From assembly GCA_027486525.1 (NCBI GenBank), contig JAIXOY010000093.1, forward strand, positions 1-40,501: a stretch of 40,501 nucleotides of DNA. The letters are read 5' to 3'. The notes beneath the pieces are model-generated. The model was not told where the DNA came from, did no database searches, and saw only the letters and a program-made list of their open reading frames with translations. Source of the DNA: Pseudomonadota bacterium. Lineage in GTDB: Bacteria; Bdellovibrionota; Bacteriovoracia; Bacteriovoracales; Bacteriovoracaceae. Below, piece after piece: positions 8,026 to 15,460 of the stretch (positions are counted from its first letter, which is position 1; every line of letters begins with the position of its first letter). The translations under genes were made by a program, and so were the position numbers.

Positions 8026-8598
8026 ATGCGTTTACTTATTTTAATCCTTCCTCTTCTCACCATCCTCACTGGCTGCGGTGTTCAGTCGATCCCTACGGCG
8101 CTCAACGAAACTGAAGCTTCGTGGGCCGAAGTACAAAACCAATACAAGCGTCGTGCGGACTTAGTGCCTAACTTGGTGGCCACGGTAAAAGGCTACGCGT
8201 CTCACGAGAAAGAAACACTCGAAGGTGTCGTTGAGGCACGTGCGAAAGCCACTCAAATGACAGTCGACGCTTCTAATCTCACGCCGGCGAAGCTCAAAGA
8301 GTTTCAGTCAGCCCAAAACGGTCTTTCCCAGGCACTGGGCAAGTTGATGGTCGTGGCTGAGAAGTACCCTGACTTGAAAGCTGCAGAAAACTTCAAAGGC
8401 CTCCAGGCACAACTTGAAGGCACAGAAAATCGCATCACGGTCGCTCGTCGTCGTTATATTGAAACGGTGAAAGAGTTCAACAACCTCGTTACCGTGTTCC
8501 CGACATCCCTGACGAACAGCCTGATGTTCAAACATGAGAAGAAACCTCAGTTTGAAGCAACCGCCACTGAACAAACCGTTCCGACAGTTCAGTTCTAG
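8026..8598 (+). CDS. lemA: LemA family lipoprotein
   Basis: 190 residues. The N-terminus is a lipoprotein signal with lipobox LTGC (Cys17). The mature part is the LemA helical bundle: a SWAEVQNQYKRRADLVPNLV segment (typical W-x-x-V-x-x-x-Y-x-x-R-x-D-L-x-P-N-L), then VKGYASHEKETLEGV and ENRITVARRRYIETVKEFN. LemA proteins sit at the membrane and are regularly found next to TPM-domain genes, as here; their biochemical role is poorly known. It starts with a GGAG ribosome site. Its TAG stop shares one base with the GTG start of the next gene (TAGTG). Confidence 0.95.
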   Translation: MRLLILILPLLTILTGCGVQSIPTALNETEASWAEVQNQYKRRADLVPNLVATVKGYASHEKETLEGVVEARAKATQMTVDASNLTPAKLKEFQSAQNGLSQALGKLMVVAEKYPDLKAAENFKGLQAQLEGTENRITVARRRYIETVKEFNNLVTVFPTSLTNSLMFKHEKKPQFEATATEQTVPTVQF

Positions 8599-9341
8599 TG
8601 CGTTCAATCATCTCTTTTCTCCTTATCCTTTGGAGCGCGCTGGCCTTTTCTCAAGGCCCGCGCTTTCCCGAGCTCAATCGTCCAGTCATCGATCAAGTCG
8701 GACTTTTCACGCCTGAGCAAAGTGCCCAACTGACGCATTTTATCACGGAGATTAAAGCGCAAGGTGGCCCGCAAATTGGTGTGATCATTCCGAGTGACCT
8801 GCAAGGTTACGAGATCGAAGACTACAGCATCCGCGCCGCTGAGGCGTGGAAGCTCGGTGGTGAGAAAAGTGACAACGGTCTTATCATTGTTATTGCTCCC
8901 ACCGAGCGCAAAATGCGCATCGAAGTGGGCGGCGGCATTGAGGGTGAGATTACCGATCTCGAATCTTCCCGGTGGATCAGCGGTGTACTGCGTCCTGCTT
9001 TTAAGAATGGCGACTATGCCGGTGGTGTAGCGCAAATCTTATTGGAAGTAGCCGGTAAGTTTAATGTTAAAATCAGCAATGCACCGGTGGTACGTCGTAC
9101 TCGTCGAGCGAAGGGAGAGCTTTCTCCTCTGGGCACACTGATTCTCATGATTCTCTTTTTCTTCATATTCCCGCTACTCAATCGTTCACGTGGTGCACGC
9201 GCCTTTGGTGCGGGAGCATTGATGGGAAGTATCCTAGGCGGTGGCCGGGGCGGCGGCGGAGGTTTTGGCGGCAGTTCTGGCGGAGGCTGGGGCGGCGGCG
9301 GTGGTGGGTTCAGTGGCGGTGGCGCCTCAGGAGATTGGTAA
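8598..9341 (+). CDS. TPM-domain protein (YgcG type) with Gly-rich tail
   Basis: 247 residues. A signal peptide (residues 1-18, cleaved after ALAFS) is followed by a TPM domain (about 25-155: VIDQVGLFTPEQ, GPQIGVIIPSDL, KSDNGLIIVIAPTERKMRIEVG, DLESSRWISGVLRPAFKNGDYAGGV). A transmembrane helix at about 178-193 follows, and then a Gly/Trp/Ser tail ending GASGDW that is typical of this family. The TPM domain would lie outside the membrane. Translation starts at GTG overlapping the lemA stop by one base, so it is coupled to LemA. The exact function is uncertain; roles in envelope maintenance or photosystem repair are known only for distant relatives. Confidence 0.92.
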   Translation: MRSIISFLLILWSALAFSQGPRFPELNRPVIDQVGLFTPEQSAQLTHFITEIKAQGGPQIGVIIPSDLQGYEIEDYSIRAAEAWKLGGEKSDNGLIIVIAPTERKMRIEVGGGIEGEITDLESSRWISGVLRPAFKNGDYAGGVAQILLEVAGKFNVKISNAPVVRRTRRAKGELSPLGTLILMILFFFIFPLLNRSRGARAFGAGALMGSILGGGRGGGGGFGGSSGGGWGGGGGGFSGGGASGDW

Positions 9342-9962
9342 ATGAGAAATGCACCGTTTACTTCAGCTTCAGTCGCTGAAAAAATTAAGAACTTCGAAGA
9401 ACACACCGGCTATGAACTCGTGGTCGCAGCTTGTCATGCATCTGACCCCTACCCTGGCGCGCTTTGGCGCGGTGGAGTATTGATCGGGCTTGTGCTCTCA
9501 GCACTGGCCCTTCACTTCTATAATTTGCATCCCCGCTCACTAGAAATCTTGCTTGTCGGTGCCTGCATCTTGCTGGCGGTGACGGTGATGCGCTTGCTTG
9601 ATCTTCAGCGCTTTTTTGTGCTGCCGTCTGAGGCGGAGAGAGAAACTGCAGAAAAAGCCAGTGCCCTGTTTTCACAATTCCAATCTTCGAGCCTGGGCCA
9701 CCAAGCCGCGATTTTGCTGTTCTTTTCATTGAGCGAACACAAGATGCATCTCCTGATTGATCGCGACATGAATGAGAAGCTCAAAGCAGAAGACCTGCAT
9801 GAGATTCTTGCGCTTCTTCGTACTCACTTCAAGAAAGGTGATTTCCAGACCGGCCTTGAGAGTGCCATCAGTGTGCTGGAAGAAAAAGTTCTCGCGAAGG
9901 CCGGAAAGAATCCTCACCCACCGACCCTGTCAGTGCCGGATCGTATTTTCTGGCTCGACTAG
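9342..9962 (+). CDS. TPM-domain-like membrane protein
   Basis: 206 residues, starting directly at the base after the stop of the previous gene. The N-terminal ~30 residues (EKIKNFEEHTGYELVVAACH) and the C-terminal half (EKASALFSQF ... ILLFFSLSEHKMHLLIDRDM ... EDLHEILALLRTHFKKGDFQTGLESAI) match a TPM fold split by two hydrophobic helices at about residues 43-62 and 66-87. The arrangement, TPM strand, two membrane helices, rest of TPM, is that of the second TPM gene often found in LemA operons. Its TAG stop shares the palindrome CTAG with the stop of the convergent zincin gene. Confidence 0.85.
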   Translation: MRNAPFTSASVAEKIKNFEEHTGYELVVAACHASDPYPGALWRGGVLIGLVLSALALHFYNLHPRSLEILLVGACILLAVTVMRLLDLQRFFVLPSEAERETAEKASALFSQFQSSSLGHQAAILLFFSLSEHKMHLLIDRDMNEKLKAEDLHEILALLRTHFKKGDFQTGLESAISVLEEKVLAKAGKNPHPPTLSVPDRIFWLD

Positions 9963-11623
9963 GGAAAGAGCTTCTTCAAGTAGCTCGTCATCTCCTGGGT
10001 CTTTAACGGTCCAGGAGTATTCGGATTCGAACGGGCCTGCACCACATCAAGACACATTTGCCGTACACTCTCCGCGATCTGCACACGCGCACGATAGCGT
10101 TCGGGGTCGTTAGGCGATGTTTGATAAACGGGCGTGTAGTAAGTGTAGGCCTGAGAGAAGTCGGCCTGCTGACAGCCGGAGCGACTAAGACTCGGCAGAT
10201 AGACCTGAAAAACGGTGGGAAGAACGCTGGTGAGTGACTGTCGCATTTGTGCACCAAAACTTGTGGTGGCCCCTTGCATACGATTCACTAGCGTCGGCGG
10301 TAATTCCACATGGGTATTTCGCAACATCGGCTCGATGTGAGCTCCCCACGGACGGGAAGCGGCCGATTCGTTCATCCACTGGCGCACTTCCGTTTGGGGG
10401 GCATCGGCCAAACAGTTTTGCACCGGTGAGCTGGTGAGCATGGCTCCCGGCGCTCCACTTCCCATCGTCGTAAAAATTGTTGAGAGACACGCCTTACTCA
10501 TGCGATTGAGATCGGCTGTCGTGGGATTCCACGCCTCAAGACGAGGGCGCACGGCCTCGGCTAGCTGAGCGCTATAGGTACCAGGCTGACTGCAAGCGGC
10601 TGCGCTGGTGTACTCAACGCCGTTAAAAACAGAGTGTTTAATGAATTCGTACTTGGCCGGACTGCGTGTGCGCAAATGCTGAGGGTTATAGCGATAGGCC
10701 GCCACACTTTCAGCGAAATCTTCTACGGGGCTGGTGCTTCCGTAGCCGGAGACGATCGCTTCTTTAATGGTGGCCTTATAGCTCTCCACGGGCCCAGTAG
10801 GTCCCTGGAAGGTTTGGACTTCCCACCCCGAAAGCGCATACCAAGCCGAACTTCGATCGGCACCGGTTTCAGCGGCAATAGCGTGGCCCAGTTCGTGAGA
10901 GGTATTGGCGTGCTTTTCACCGTCAGGAAGAGTGAGCCAGCGATCAAAAAAACGCACGATCGAGTCTGCTACAGTTGATTGACTGTAGCCAGCTGGTAGT
11001 TGTCCGGCCTTAAAACGTACAAACGGACGGGCCTCTTCCATCGGGAAAACACCCTGGGGAAATTCCAACACGCCGGTGAGGGCCTGGCTAAGCTGAGCGC
11101 GAGTCCAAGGAGACGTCTCGTTATAGGCCAAATGAGAAGCGGTAAAACCATAACGACGCTGCATATAGAGCGCCATGACCCCAGAATCACCCAAAAGCTC
11201 TGTCGCCGCACAAAGTGCTGTCGTGCAAGTTGAATTGTACTGCGGTTGCTGAGCAGTCAACGGGTTCTTGCGCCAGTCTTTCAGCGTGGTGAGATGCTCA
11301 AGGGCCCGAATGTTTTCCACCGACTCATTCTGCAGCGAAAGACCATTCACATTTTTATTTGCTTTTGTACCGGAATCGAAAGCTGCGAGCCATTCCCGCA
11401 TCTGGGCATCGCTCGGAATGCTTTGACGGCAGGGAGCTGCCGCCACTTGGGCTGGCGTTGCAGACCACCAGTTCAGCGACGAAGACGCCTGCTGGAGACT
11501 CGCCGTCCATTCGGAAAGACCTTCGGCAGGATGACCTTCCACCTGCCTGCAAGATTCGCAGTCGTCATGAGAAAAACCAATGAGAGGTATGAAAAGAAGG
11601 ATGGCAAAAAGATTTTTCTTCAT
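9959..11623 (-). CDS. Secreted zincin-type metalloprotease
   Basis: 554 residues with a Sec signal peptide (residues 1-18, FIPLIGFS-H). A zincin active site is visible: H243-E-L-G-H247 within TSHELGHAIAAETG, and a downstream EDFAESVAAY (Glu305 likely the third zinc ligand), the pattern of gluzincins with a FAE-S/A-type second motif. Cysteines are numerous, as expected for an exported enzyme. The substrate is unknown. Being exported, it may act on cell-wall or host/prey protein. The ATG overlaps the stop of the upstream small secreted-protein gene (ATGA, 4 bases), so the two are coupled. The C-terminal ~200 residues match nothing I recognise. Confidence 0.8.
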   Translation of the reverse strand: MKKNLFAILLFIPLIGFSHDDCESCRQVEGHPAEGLSEWTASLQQASSSLNWWSATPAQVAAAPCRQSIPSDAQMREWLAAFDSGTKANKNVNGLSLQNESVENIRALEHLTTLKDWRKNPLTAQQPQYNSTCTTALCAATELLGDSGVMALYMQRRYGFTASHLAYNETSPWTRAQLSQALTGVLEFPQGVFPMEEARPFVRFKAGQLPAGYSQSTVADSIVRFFDRWLTLPDGEKHANTSHELGHAIAAETGADRSSAWYALSGWEVQTFQGPTGPVESYKATIKEAIVSGYGSTSPVEDFAESVAAYRYNPQHLRTRSPAKYEFIKHSVFNGVEYTSAAACSQPGTYSAQLAEAVRPRLEAWNPTTADLNRMSKACLSTIFTTMGSGAPGAMLTSSPVQNCLADAPQTEVRQWMNESAASRPWGAHIEPMLRNTHVELPPTLVNRMQGATTSFGAQMRQSLTSVLPTVFQVYLPSLSRSGCQQADFSQAYTYYTPVYQTSPNDPERYRARVQIAESVRQMCLDVVQARSNPNTPGPLKTQEMTSYLKKLFP

Positions 11624-12093
11624 GGCTTCCTCTGCACAACGACAGAGTAAAGATCTTTATTGGAAGACATGAAACGAAACTGCACTCCTTCATCCGGGAA
11701 ACTCACTTCGATGTATTGTCCCGGAGCGGGCCCACCCACTTGCACATCTTTAATCTTGGCGGTCTTCGCGTACTTCTCCATGATTTTTTCATAGAGACCT
11801 CTGGCGTGCTGTGGAGGAGAACGAAGCGCAAGCCATTCCACCGTTTCTGCTTTTTTTCCGAGAGTGACGTCGTAGTTTACTCCGAGCAAATTCACAAAGA
11901 GACCGCGCTCATCTTCACGGCGTTTATTACTGGGAACATCTTTCAGAGCAGTCCGTGCTTCAAGAATTTTTTTGCCCACGAGCTCTCTGACTTGAGCAGG
12001 AAATTGCTCCAGCGCAAGCGCACGAGGCGATGTATCCGCCCAAGAGCTAGCAACTGTCAGCGATAGAAAGGCCACTATGAGGTATTTCATCAC
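11620..12093 (-). CDS. Small secreted protein, partner of the zincin
   Basis: 157 residues with a signal peptide (to about ASSWA, residue 19). The mature protein is basic and helical, followed by a beta region ending in VQFRFMSSNKDLYSVVVQ. It has no cysteines and no recognised family. It is the first gene of a two-gene operon and overlaps the zincin gene by four bases, so a role as chaperone, inhibitor or co-secreted factor of the zincin is possible but only inferred from position. Confidence 0.7.
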   Translation of the reverse strand: MMKYLIVAFLSLTVASSWADTSPRALALEQFPAQVRELVGKKILEARTALKDVPSNKRREDERGLFVNLLGVNYDVTLGKKAETVEWLALRSPPQHARGLYEKIMEKYAKTAKIKDVQVGGPAPGQYIEVSFPDEGVQFRFMSSNKDLYSVVVQRKP

Positions 12094-12155
12094 AGGAGCT
12101 TATCGGTTATTTGAGGGGATAAATGAGAGGCTAAGTCACTGATTCAACAAACAAA

Positions 12156-12177
12156 AAGGGCCCCTTTCGGGGCCCTT
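12156..12177 (-). terminator. Rho-independent terminator of the DUF4360 gene
   Basis: AAGGGCCCC (12156-12164) pairs with GGGGCCCTT (12169-12177) around TTTC. On the minus strand it runs into a T-rich tract (complement of the A run at 12153-12157). It lies just beyond the stop at 12206. Confidence 0.9.
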
Positions 12178-12205
12178 CGGGAGTGATACAACCGAGCGGT
12201 GCCGA

Positions 12206-12808
12206 TTAACGGCAGCGACGGTATTGGAGCTGGTAGAGGATCCCAGAGCTGATATCGGCCGAGTCAACGGTCGCGATCGCGTCTTGTGAGTAGTCAGTGT
12301 TCTGCAACATGATCGAAGCGTTGATGCGCATGTTGGTTTCAGCACCACACGCAGACCATACTTGTGCAGACACGATCAAGTCGTTTTCAACCAAGTAGTC
12401 GGTGTTCTGTGCGCCCAAGAAAGTCTTCGACATGCGGGGTCCGATCATACCAGCGAAGAAGTACTCGGCAGTGAAGCGAGCGTTGGCCCGGCGGCTCGGT
12501 AAGCCCACGAAGCCGCGGTAGTCGACCGATACGATCGAAACGCTGTAGCCGCCTGGAACACGGATCGGGATTGAGATGTTACAGCTCTTACGATCGAGTG
12601 TTTTTCCTGAAGCAGGACCGGCTTCCGCAACGAACTGGTCGAACAAAACAGTGAGTTGTTTGCTGTCCGGTGAGAGGTTCGCTGAAACAGTTCCTTGAGG
12701 GCAACCGTTACCGCCTGTGCTCGGGTAGCCGAGTTCGAGGCCCTGTGCCATGGCACCAGCTGAGAGAGAAAGAGTTGCGATCAGAACGAGTTTTTTCATA
12801 AGAGTCAT
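12206..12808 (-). CDS. Secreted DUF4360-family protein
   Basis: 200 residues. The start at 12808 is preferred over the longer frame because AAGGAG lies six bases upstream and a signal peptide follows at once (MKKLVLIATLSLSAGAMAQ). The mature protein carries the DUF4360 hallmarks: G-x-G-C-P-x-G-T-V, L-S-P-D, L-F-D-x-F, K-S-C-x-I-x-I-P, V-D-Y-R-G-F, and a final R-R-C. Four cysteines (GCP, KSC, SAC, RRC) are placed to form two disulfides. The family is secreted and of unknown function, best known from fungi and some bacteria. It has a divergent paralogue at 13027. Confidence 0.88.
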   Translation of the reverse strand: MTLMKKLVLIATLSLSAGAMAQGLELGYPSTGGNGCPQGTVSANLSPDSKQLTVLFDQFVAEAGPASGKTLDRKSCNISIPIRVPGGYSVSIVSVDYRGFVGLPSRRANARFTAEYFFAGMIGPRMSKTFLGAQNTDYLVENDLIVSAQVWSACGAETNMRINASIMLQNTDYSQDAIATVDSADISSGILYQLQYRRCR

Positions 12809-12911
12809 GTGATCTCCTTGCAGGTTGGAGGACTTCGTTGTCCCGTTGGCTTGCTCTGAACATACACACCGGCAATTTGTTTCGTGAAGTAGCAAAATGG
12901 TTTCGAGTAAA

Positions 12912-12958
12912 CGTTGTCGCCCACCTGGTTTTTTCAAAAAACCACCTGGGCGAAAACG
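12912..12958. repeat. Long inverted repeat between the divergent DUF4360 genes
   Basis: Two arms of 23 bases face each other with a single C (12935) between. Pairing includes CGCCCA/TGGGCG, TGG/CCA and six T against six A, broken only by a CC/CC mismatch and one G-A mismatch. As DNA it could extrude a cruciform; as RNA it would fold into a near-perfect hairpin in either leader. It lies 104 bases from one start and 69 from the other. An operator or shared leader element is plausible; it is not a normal terminator because no gene ends here. Confidence 0.7.
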
Positions 12959-13026
12959 ATTTCATCGGGGCTTCACTTCACAATCACTATAGATGTATTC
13001 AGGAAGTAAGAAACAAGGGAGACCAC

Positions 13027-13755
13027 ATGTCACACATACTCGCCATCATCACCGCCGCCACACTTCTTCTTGCACTTAATAGTGCGCAAGCTCAGGTTCA
13101 ATTCGGTGGTCTCTCTTATAGGGGATCAGGTTGCCCGGTAGGATCCGTCGCAATCTCCCCTTCGCCGGACAACACCAGCGTATCGATCCTCTTTGATTCG
13201 TTTCAACTTCAGGTGCCGCGTAATCTTCCTAACACGGGTCGCGTGAATCGTGCCAATGATCCGGCCCTCAACTTCAAGTCGTGCGCGATAAGCCTCACGG
13301 CGGATCTGCCCGAAGGACAACAGGTTGAGTCCCTCGAGATCTCCCTCTTCAACCGAGGTGCGATGATTCTTGATAGCGGCGTTCAAGGCACCTTCTCTAC
13401 TATGTTCATGGGACACCAAGGGTTGGGTGGCATTGGCTCAAATAAGGCTGTGCTCGAGAATAGAATTTGGAATGGCGAAGCCAATGATGACTGGGTAAGC
13501 AATCCTGTTGTCACCGTTCCCATTCGCTCGGCGTGCGCGTCCCGCGCCGCTCGCAGTGTGAAGTTCATGCTCAATAATCACGTGGAGCTCGCCATCTTGA
13601 ACCGCGACCTGAGCCGCAGTGGTCTTGCGACCGTGGACTCATCCGACATCAACGGGAGTGTAAAAATTAGCCTGATCACCCGCCCATGTGGAGCTTCTGC
13701 CCCGACAAACGGTGGCAGAACGACACCAGTTCGCCCCGGTCGCGTACGCCCGTAA
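13027..13755 (+). CDS. Secreted DUF4360-family protein (paralogue)
   Basis: 242 residues from the ATG at 13027, which has an AAGGGAG ribosome site; the frame continues upstream without one. The signal peptide ends near AQAQ (residue 22). The DUF4360 pattern is shared with the divergent gene: G-S-G-C-P-x-G-S-V, SPD, ILFDSF, F-K-S-C-x-I-S, a central region without the VDYRGF strand, then R-S-A-C, ATVDSSDI and T-R-P-C. The C-terminal ~20 residues are a Pro/Arg/Gly/Thr-rich tail that the paralogue lacks. Function unknown; the pair probably arose by duplication and inversion. Confidence 0.85.
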   Translation: MSHILAIITAATLLLALNSAQAQVQFGGLSYRGSGCPVGSVAISPSPDNTSVSILFDSFQLQVPRNLPNTGRVNRANDPALNFKSCAISLTADLPEGQQVESLEISLFNRGAMILDSGVQGTFSTMFMGHQGLGGIGSNKAVLENRIWNGEANDDWVSNPVVTVPIRSACASRAARSVKFMLNNHVELAILNRDLSRSGLATVDSSDINGSVKISLITRPCGASAPTNGGRTTPVRPGRVRP

Positions 13756-13763
13756 GGGGTGCC

Positions 13764-13785
13764 GGGTGGTTTTTCGGAGCCACCC
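13764..13785 (+). terminator. Possible terminator hairpin after the second DUF4360 gene
   Basis: GGGTGG (13764-13769) pairs with CCACCC (13780-13785) around a 10-base loop, nine bases after the stop. There is no T run after it, so it may be only a stabilising 3' hairpin. Confidence 0.35.
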
Positions 13786-13880
13786 TGACACCATGTATCT
13801 CTTATCGTCTGTCAGGACTACACGCCCTCTTTCAAGGAGTACGAAGTTGTTGATATGAAGGGAGCAGGGAGAACGAAACC

Positions 13881-14672
13881 TTGCAAACTGAAGTCACACA
13901 AAACGAAGCCTCGACCATCAGCTCACTAAGAGCTTTGGTACAAGACTTTCTCGCACGTCACCCACGAGTGACTGTGCAAGCACTCGCGCAAAGAGCGCAA
14001 GTGCCGGTGACCTCTCTGCGGCGTTTGATGCAGGAAGAGTCGAAGTCAGAAGTAGCGCCGCATACGGCTTTGAACTTGTGTGCCTACATCTGCCGCGAAA
14101 AACGCGTTGGCGAGTTATTGAAGCTCTTGCCTCCGGTTCTCGCTGAATTTTTGCAAAAGCACTTCGGTGGATTCGTGTTCGAAGGTTCTGAGAAGCGCGT
14201 TTACTCGGTTGATCTGAATGAAGCTTTGAAAGATCGCATGAGCTACTTCATCTACAAGCTCGCGGCGAACAGCGCGGGAACATCGTGGATGGAAGTGACC
14301 GAGCTCTTCGGGAGCACGGGTAAGCGGAAAGCAGAAGACATGCTCAAGCAGGAACTCATCAAAGAAGTTGATGGCCGCTTGAGTGCTCGTGATCGTGACT
14401 TCAGCCTGGACTTGCAAGTGGCCTCAGCGCACTTGCCGGAGTTGGTGAAGTTCTACCGTCCAGAGTCGGTAGGCCGTGGTTTGAACCTTATGTACTCTTT
14501 GAGTGAGTCACTGAATGAAGACGCGATCAAAAAAATTAAAGATGTTCAGCGTGAAGCGGTTAAAGCCACTCACGCCATCATGCAAGACAGTGCGAACCAC
14601 GGCGACGTTCCTTACTTTACTTTGAACCTTTGCGAAACTTTTCTGGCCGAGCCAGAAGGAGAACTCCAATGA
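13881..14672 (+). CDS. Probable HTH transcriptional regulator
   Basis: 263 residues, starting at TTG with GGGAG about nine bases ahead; no in-frame ATG exists before residue 51. Residues ~18-60 form a helix-turn-helix (ARHPRVTVQALAQRAQVPVTSLRRLMQEES). Residues ~120-175 look like a second winged-helix segment (AGTSWMEVTELFGSTGKRKAEDMLKQELI). The remainder is helical. The two-part layout, N-terminal HTH then an effector-type domain, resembles regulators common in predatory deltaproteobacteria and Fibrobacter, but I cannot assign a named family. It overlaps the next gene by four bases (ATGA), so the small secreted protein is probably under the same control. Confidence 0.7.
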   Translation: MQTEVTQNEASTISSLRALVQDFLARHPRVTVQALAQRAQVPVTSLRRLMQEESKSEVAPHTALNLCAYICREKRVGELLKLLPPVLAEFLQKHFGGFVFEGSEKRVYSVDLNEALKDRMSYFIYKLAANSAGTSWMEVTELFGSTGKRKAEDMLKQELIKEVDGRLSARDRDFSLDLQVASAHLPELVKFYRPESVGRGLNLMYSLSESLNEDAIKKIKDVQREAVKATHAIMQDSANHGDVPYFTLNLCETFLAEPEGELQ

Positions 14673-15010
14673 AAGCTTTAATCATTTTCATGGGACTGTT
14701 GACGGCATTCCAAGCACTCGCTCTTGATCGCACCCAGGCCGATCGCTTGCTGCAAGAACGCCAGCTCACTCTCCGTGGCCTTGAGCAAGGTGGCGGTAAA
14801 CTTCTTCTGGGTGAAGTCACCGGCGCTGGCCTGGTTCTCCCAGCAGATCGTGTACAAGTTGTTCTCTTGCAAGACCGCGCGGTCTTGAAGCGTGAGATCG
14901 AATCCATGGCCTTCAGCCCCGTCACGGGCAAGCTCGGTGACCTGGATAGCTTCCGCGTCGGCGGAACGTACTTCACGCGCGAAGACATTCGCGGCGTAGT
15001 GGTTAAGTAG
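14669..15010 (+). CDS. Small secreted protein
   Basis: 113 residues with a signal peptide (to about FQALA, residue 18). It starts at 14669 with AGAAGGAG ahead of it and overlaps the regulator's stop codon. The mature part is a compact alpha/beta domain (ERQLTLRGLEQGGGKLLLGEVTG ... VQVVLLQDRAVLKREIESMA ... GKLGDLDSFRVGGTYFTREDIRGVVV) with no cysteines. Not recognised. Coupling to an HTH gene suggests it is its target or its co-acting partner. Confidence 0.75.
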   Translation: MKALIIFMGLLTAFQALALDRTQADRLLQERQLTLRGLEQGGGKLLLGEVTGAGLVLPADRVQVVLLQDRAVLKREIESMAFSPVTGKLGDLDSFRVGGTYFTREDIRGVVVK

Positions 15011-15460
15011 TTACTTCGCGACGTGGGCGACGAAATCGCCCACAAAACGGCACAGCACTTCCCCGCTGCTGTCGACGATCTGGGAAGAAATCTTCAAGCG
15101 CGCCACACCCTTCCTATCCACATGCCGTAACATTCTTTCGATCAGGGCCCCATCAGGTGGGCTGCAGATTGCGCGCAGATCTCCCGTGACGGGTTTTAAG
15201 TAATCGGTCTGAGCGGTCTGAATCACCACATGGCAGTTCTTCCCGTCCTCTCCCAAGCGATTAAACATCCAGGCGTAGCACGCAAGAATCATTACCGAGC
15301 CAAGACTGCCGCCGAAGGCGGTGCCGAGGTGATTGCGGTTAGCTTCGAGTGGTGCTGTCAGCTCCACTCCCTCAGCGCTGAGACTCACGACCTGAATTCC
15401 CAAGGCCTGGGCGATGGGGATCTGGGCGCAGAGATACTCTTTGAGCTCGAGCGGTTTCAA
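15011..15460 (-). CDS. Hotdog-fold thioesterase (YiiD C-terminal type)
   Basis: 149 residues. It is a hotdog fold of the YiiD/PaaI class: a long central helix following [15 protein letters not shown], then strands [21 protein letters not shown] and [28 protein letters not shown]. It would hydrolyse an acyl-CoA thioester. The start codon is TTG at 15460, overlapping the acetyl-CoA synthetase stop by four bases (TTGA), so it is the second gene of an acs operon. Its substrate is not evident; pairing with acs suggests it may keep free CoA available or limit acetyl-CoA build-up, which is inference. Confidence 0.85.
   Translation of the reverse strand: MKPLELKEYLCAQIPIAQALGIQVVSLSAEGVELTAPLEANRNHLGTAFGGSLGSVMILACYAWMFNRLGEDGKNCHVVIQTAQTDYLKPVTGDLRAICSPPDGALIERMLRHVDRKGVARLKISSQIVDSSGEVLCRFVGDFVAHVAK

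Noticed and set aside
12912-12958. Reading the long inverted repeat as a bidirectional terminator
   Set aside because: Both flanking genes start here rather than end, and no gene runs into the repeat.
13793-13856. 21-codon ATG frame ahead of the HTH gene, considered as a leader peptide
   Set aside because: No ribosome site at its ATG and no regulatory codon run.
15023-15043. Perfect 8-bp GC hairpin near the end of the thioesterase gene
   Set aside because: It lies inside coding sequence and lacks a T run in either direction, so it is not a terminator.
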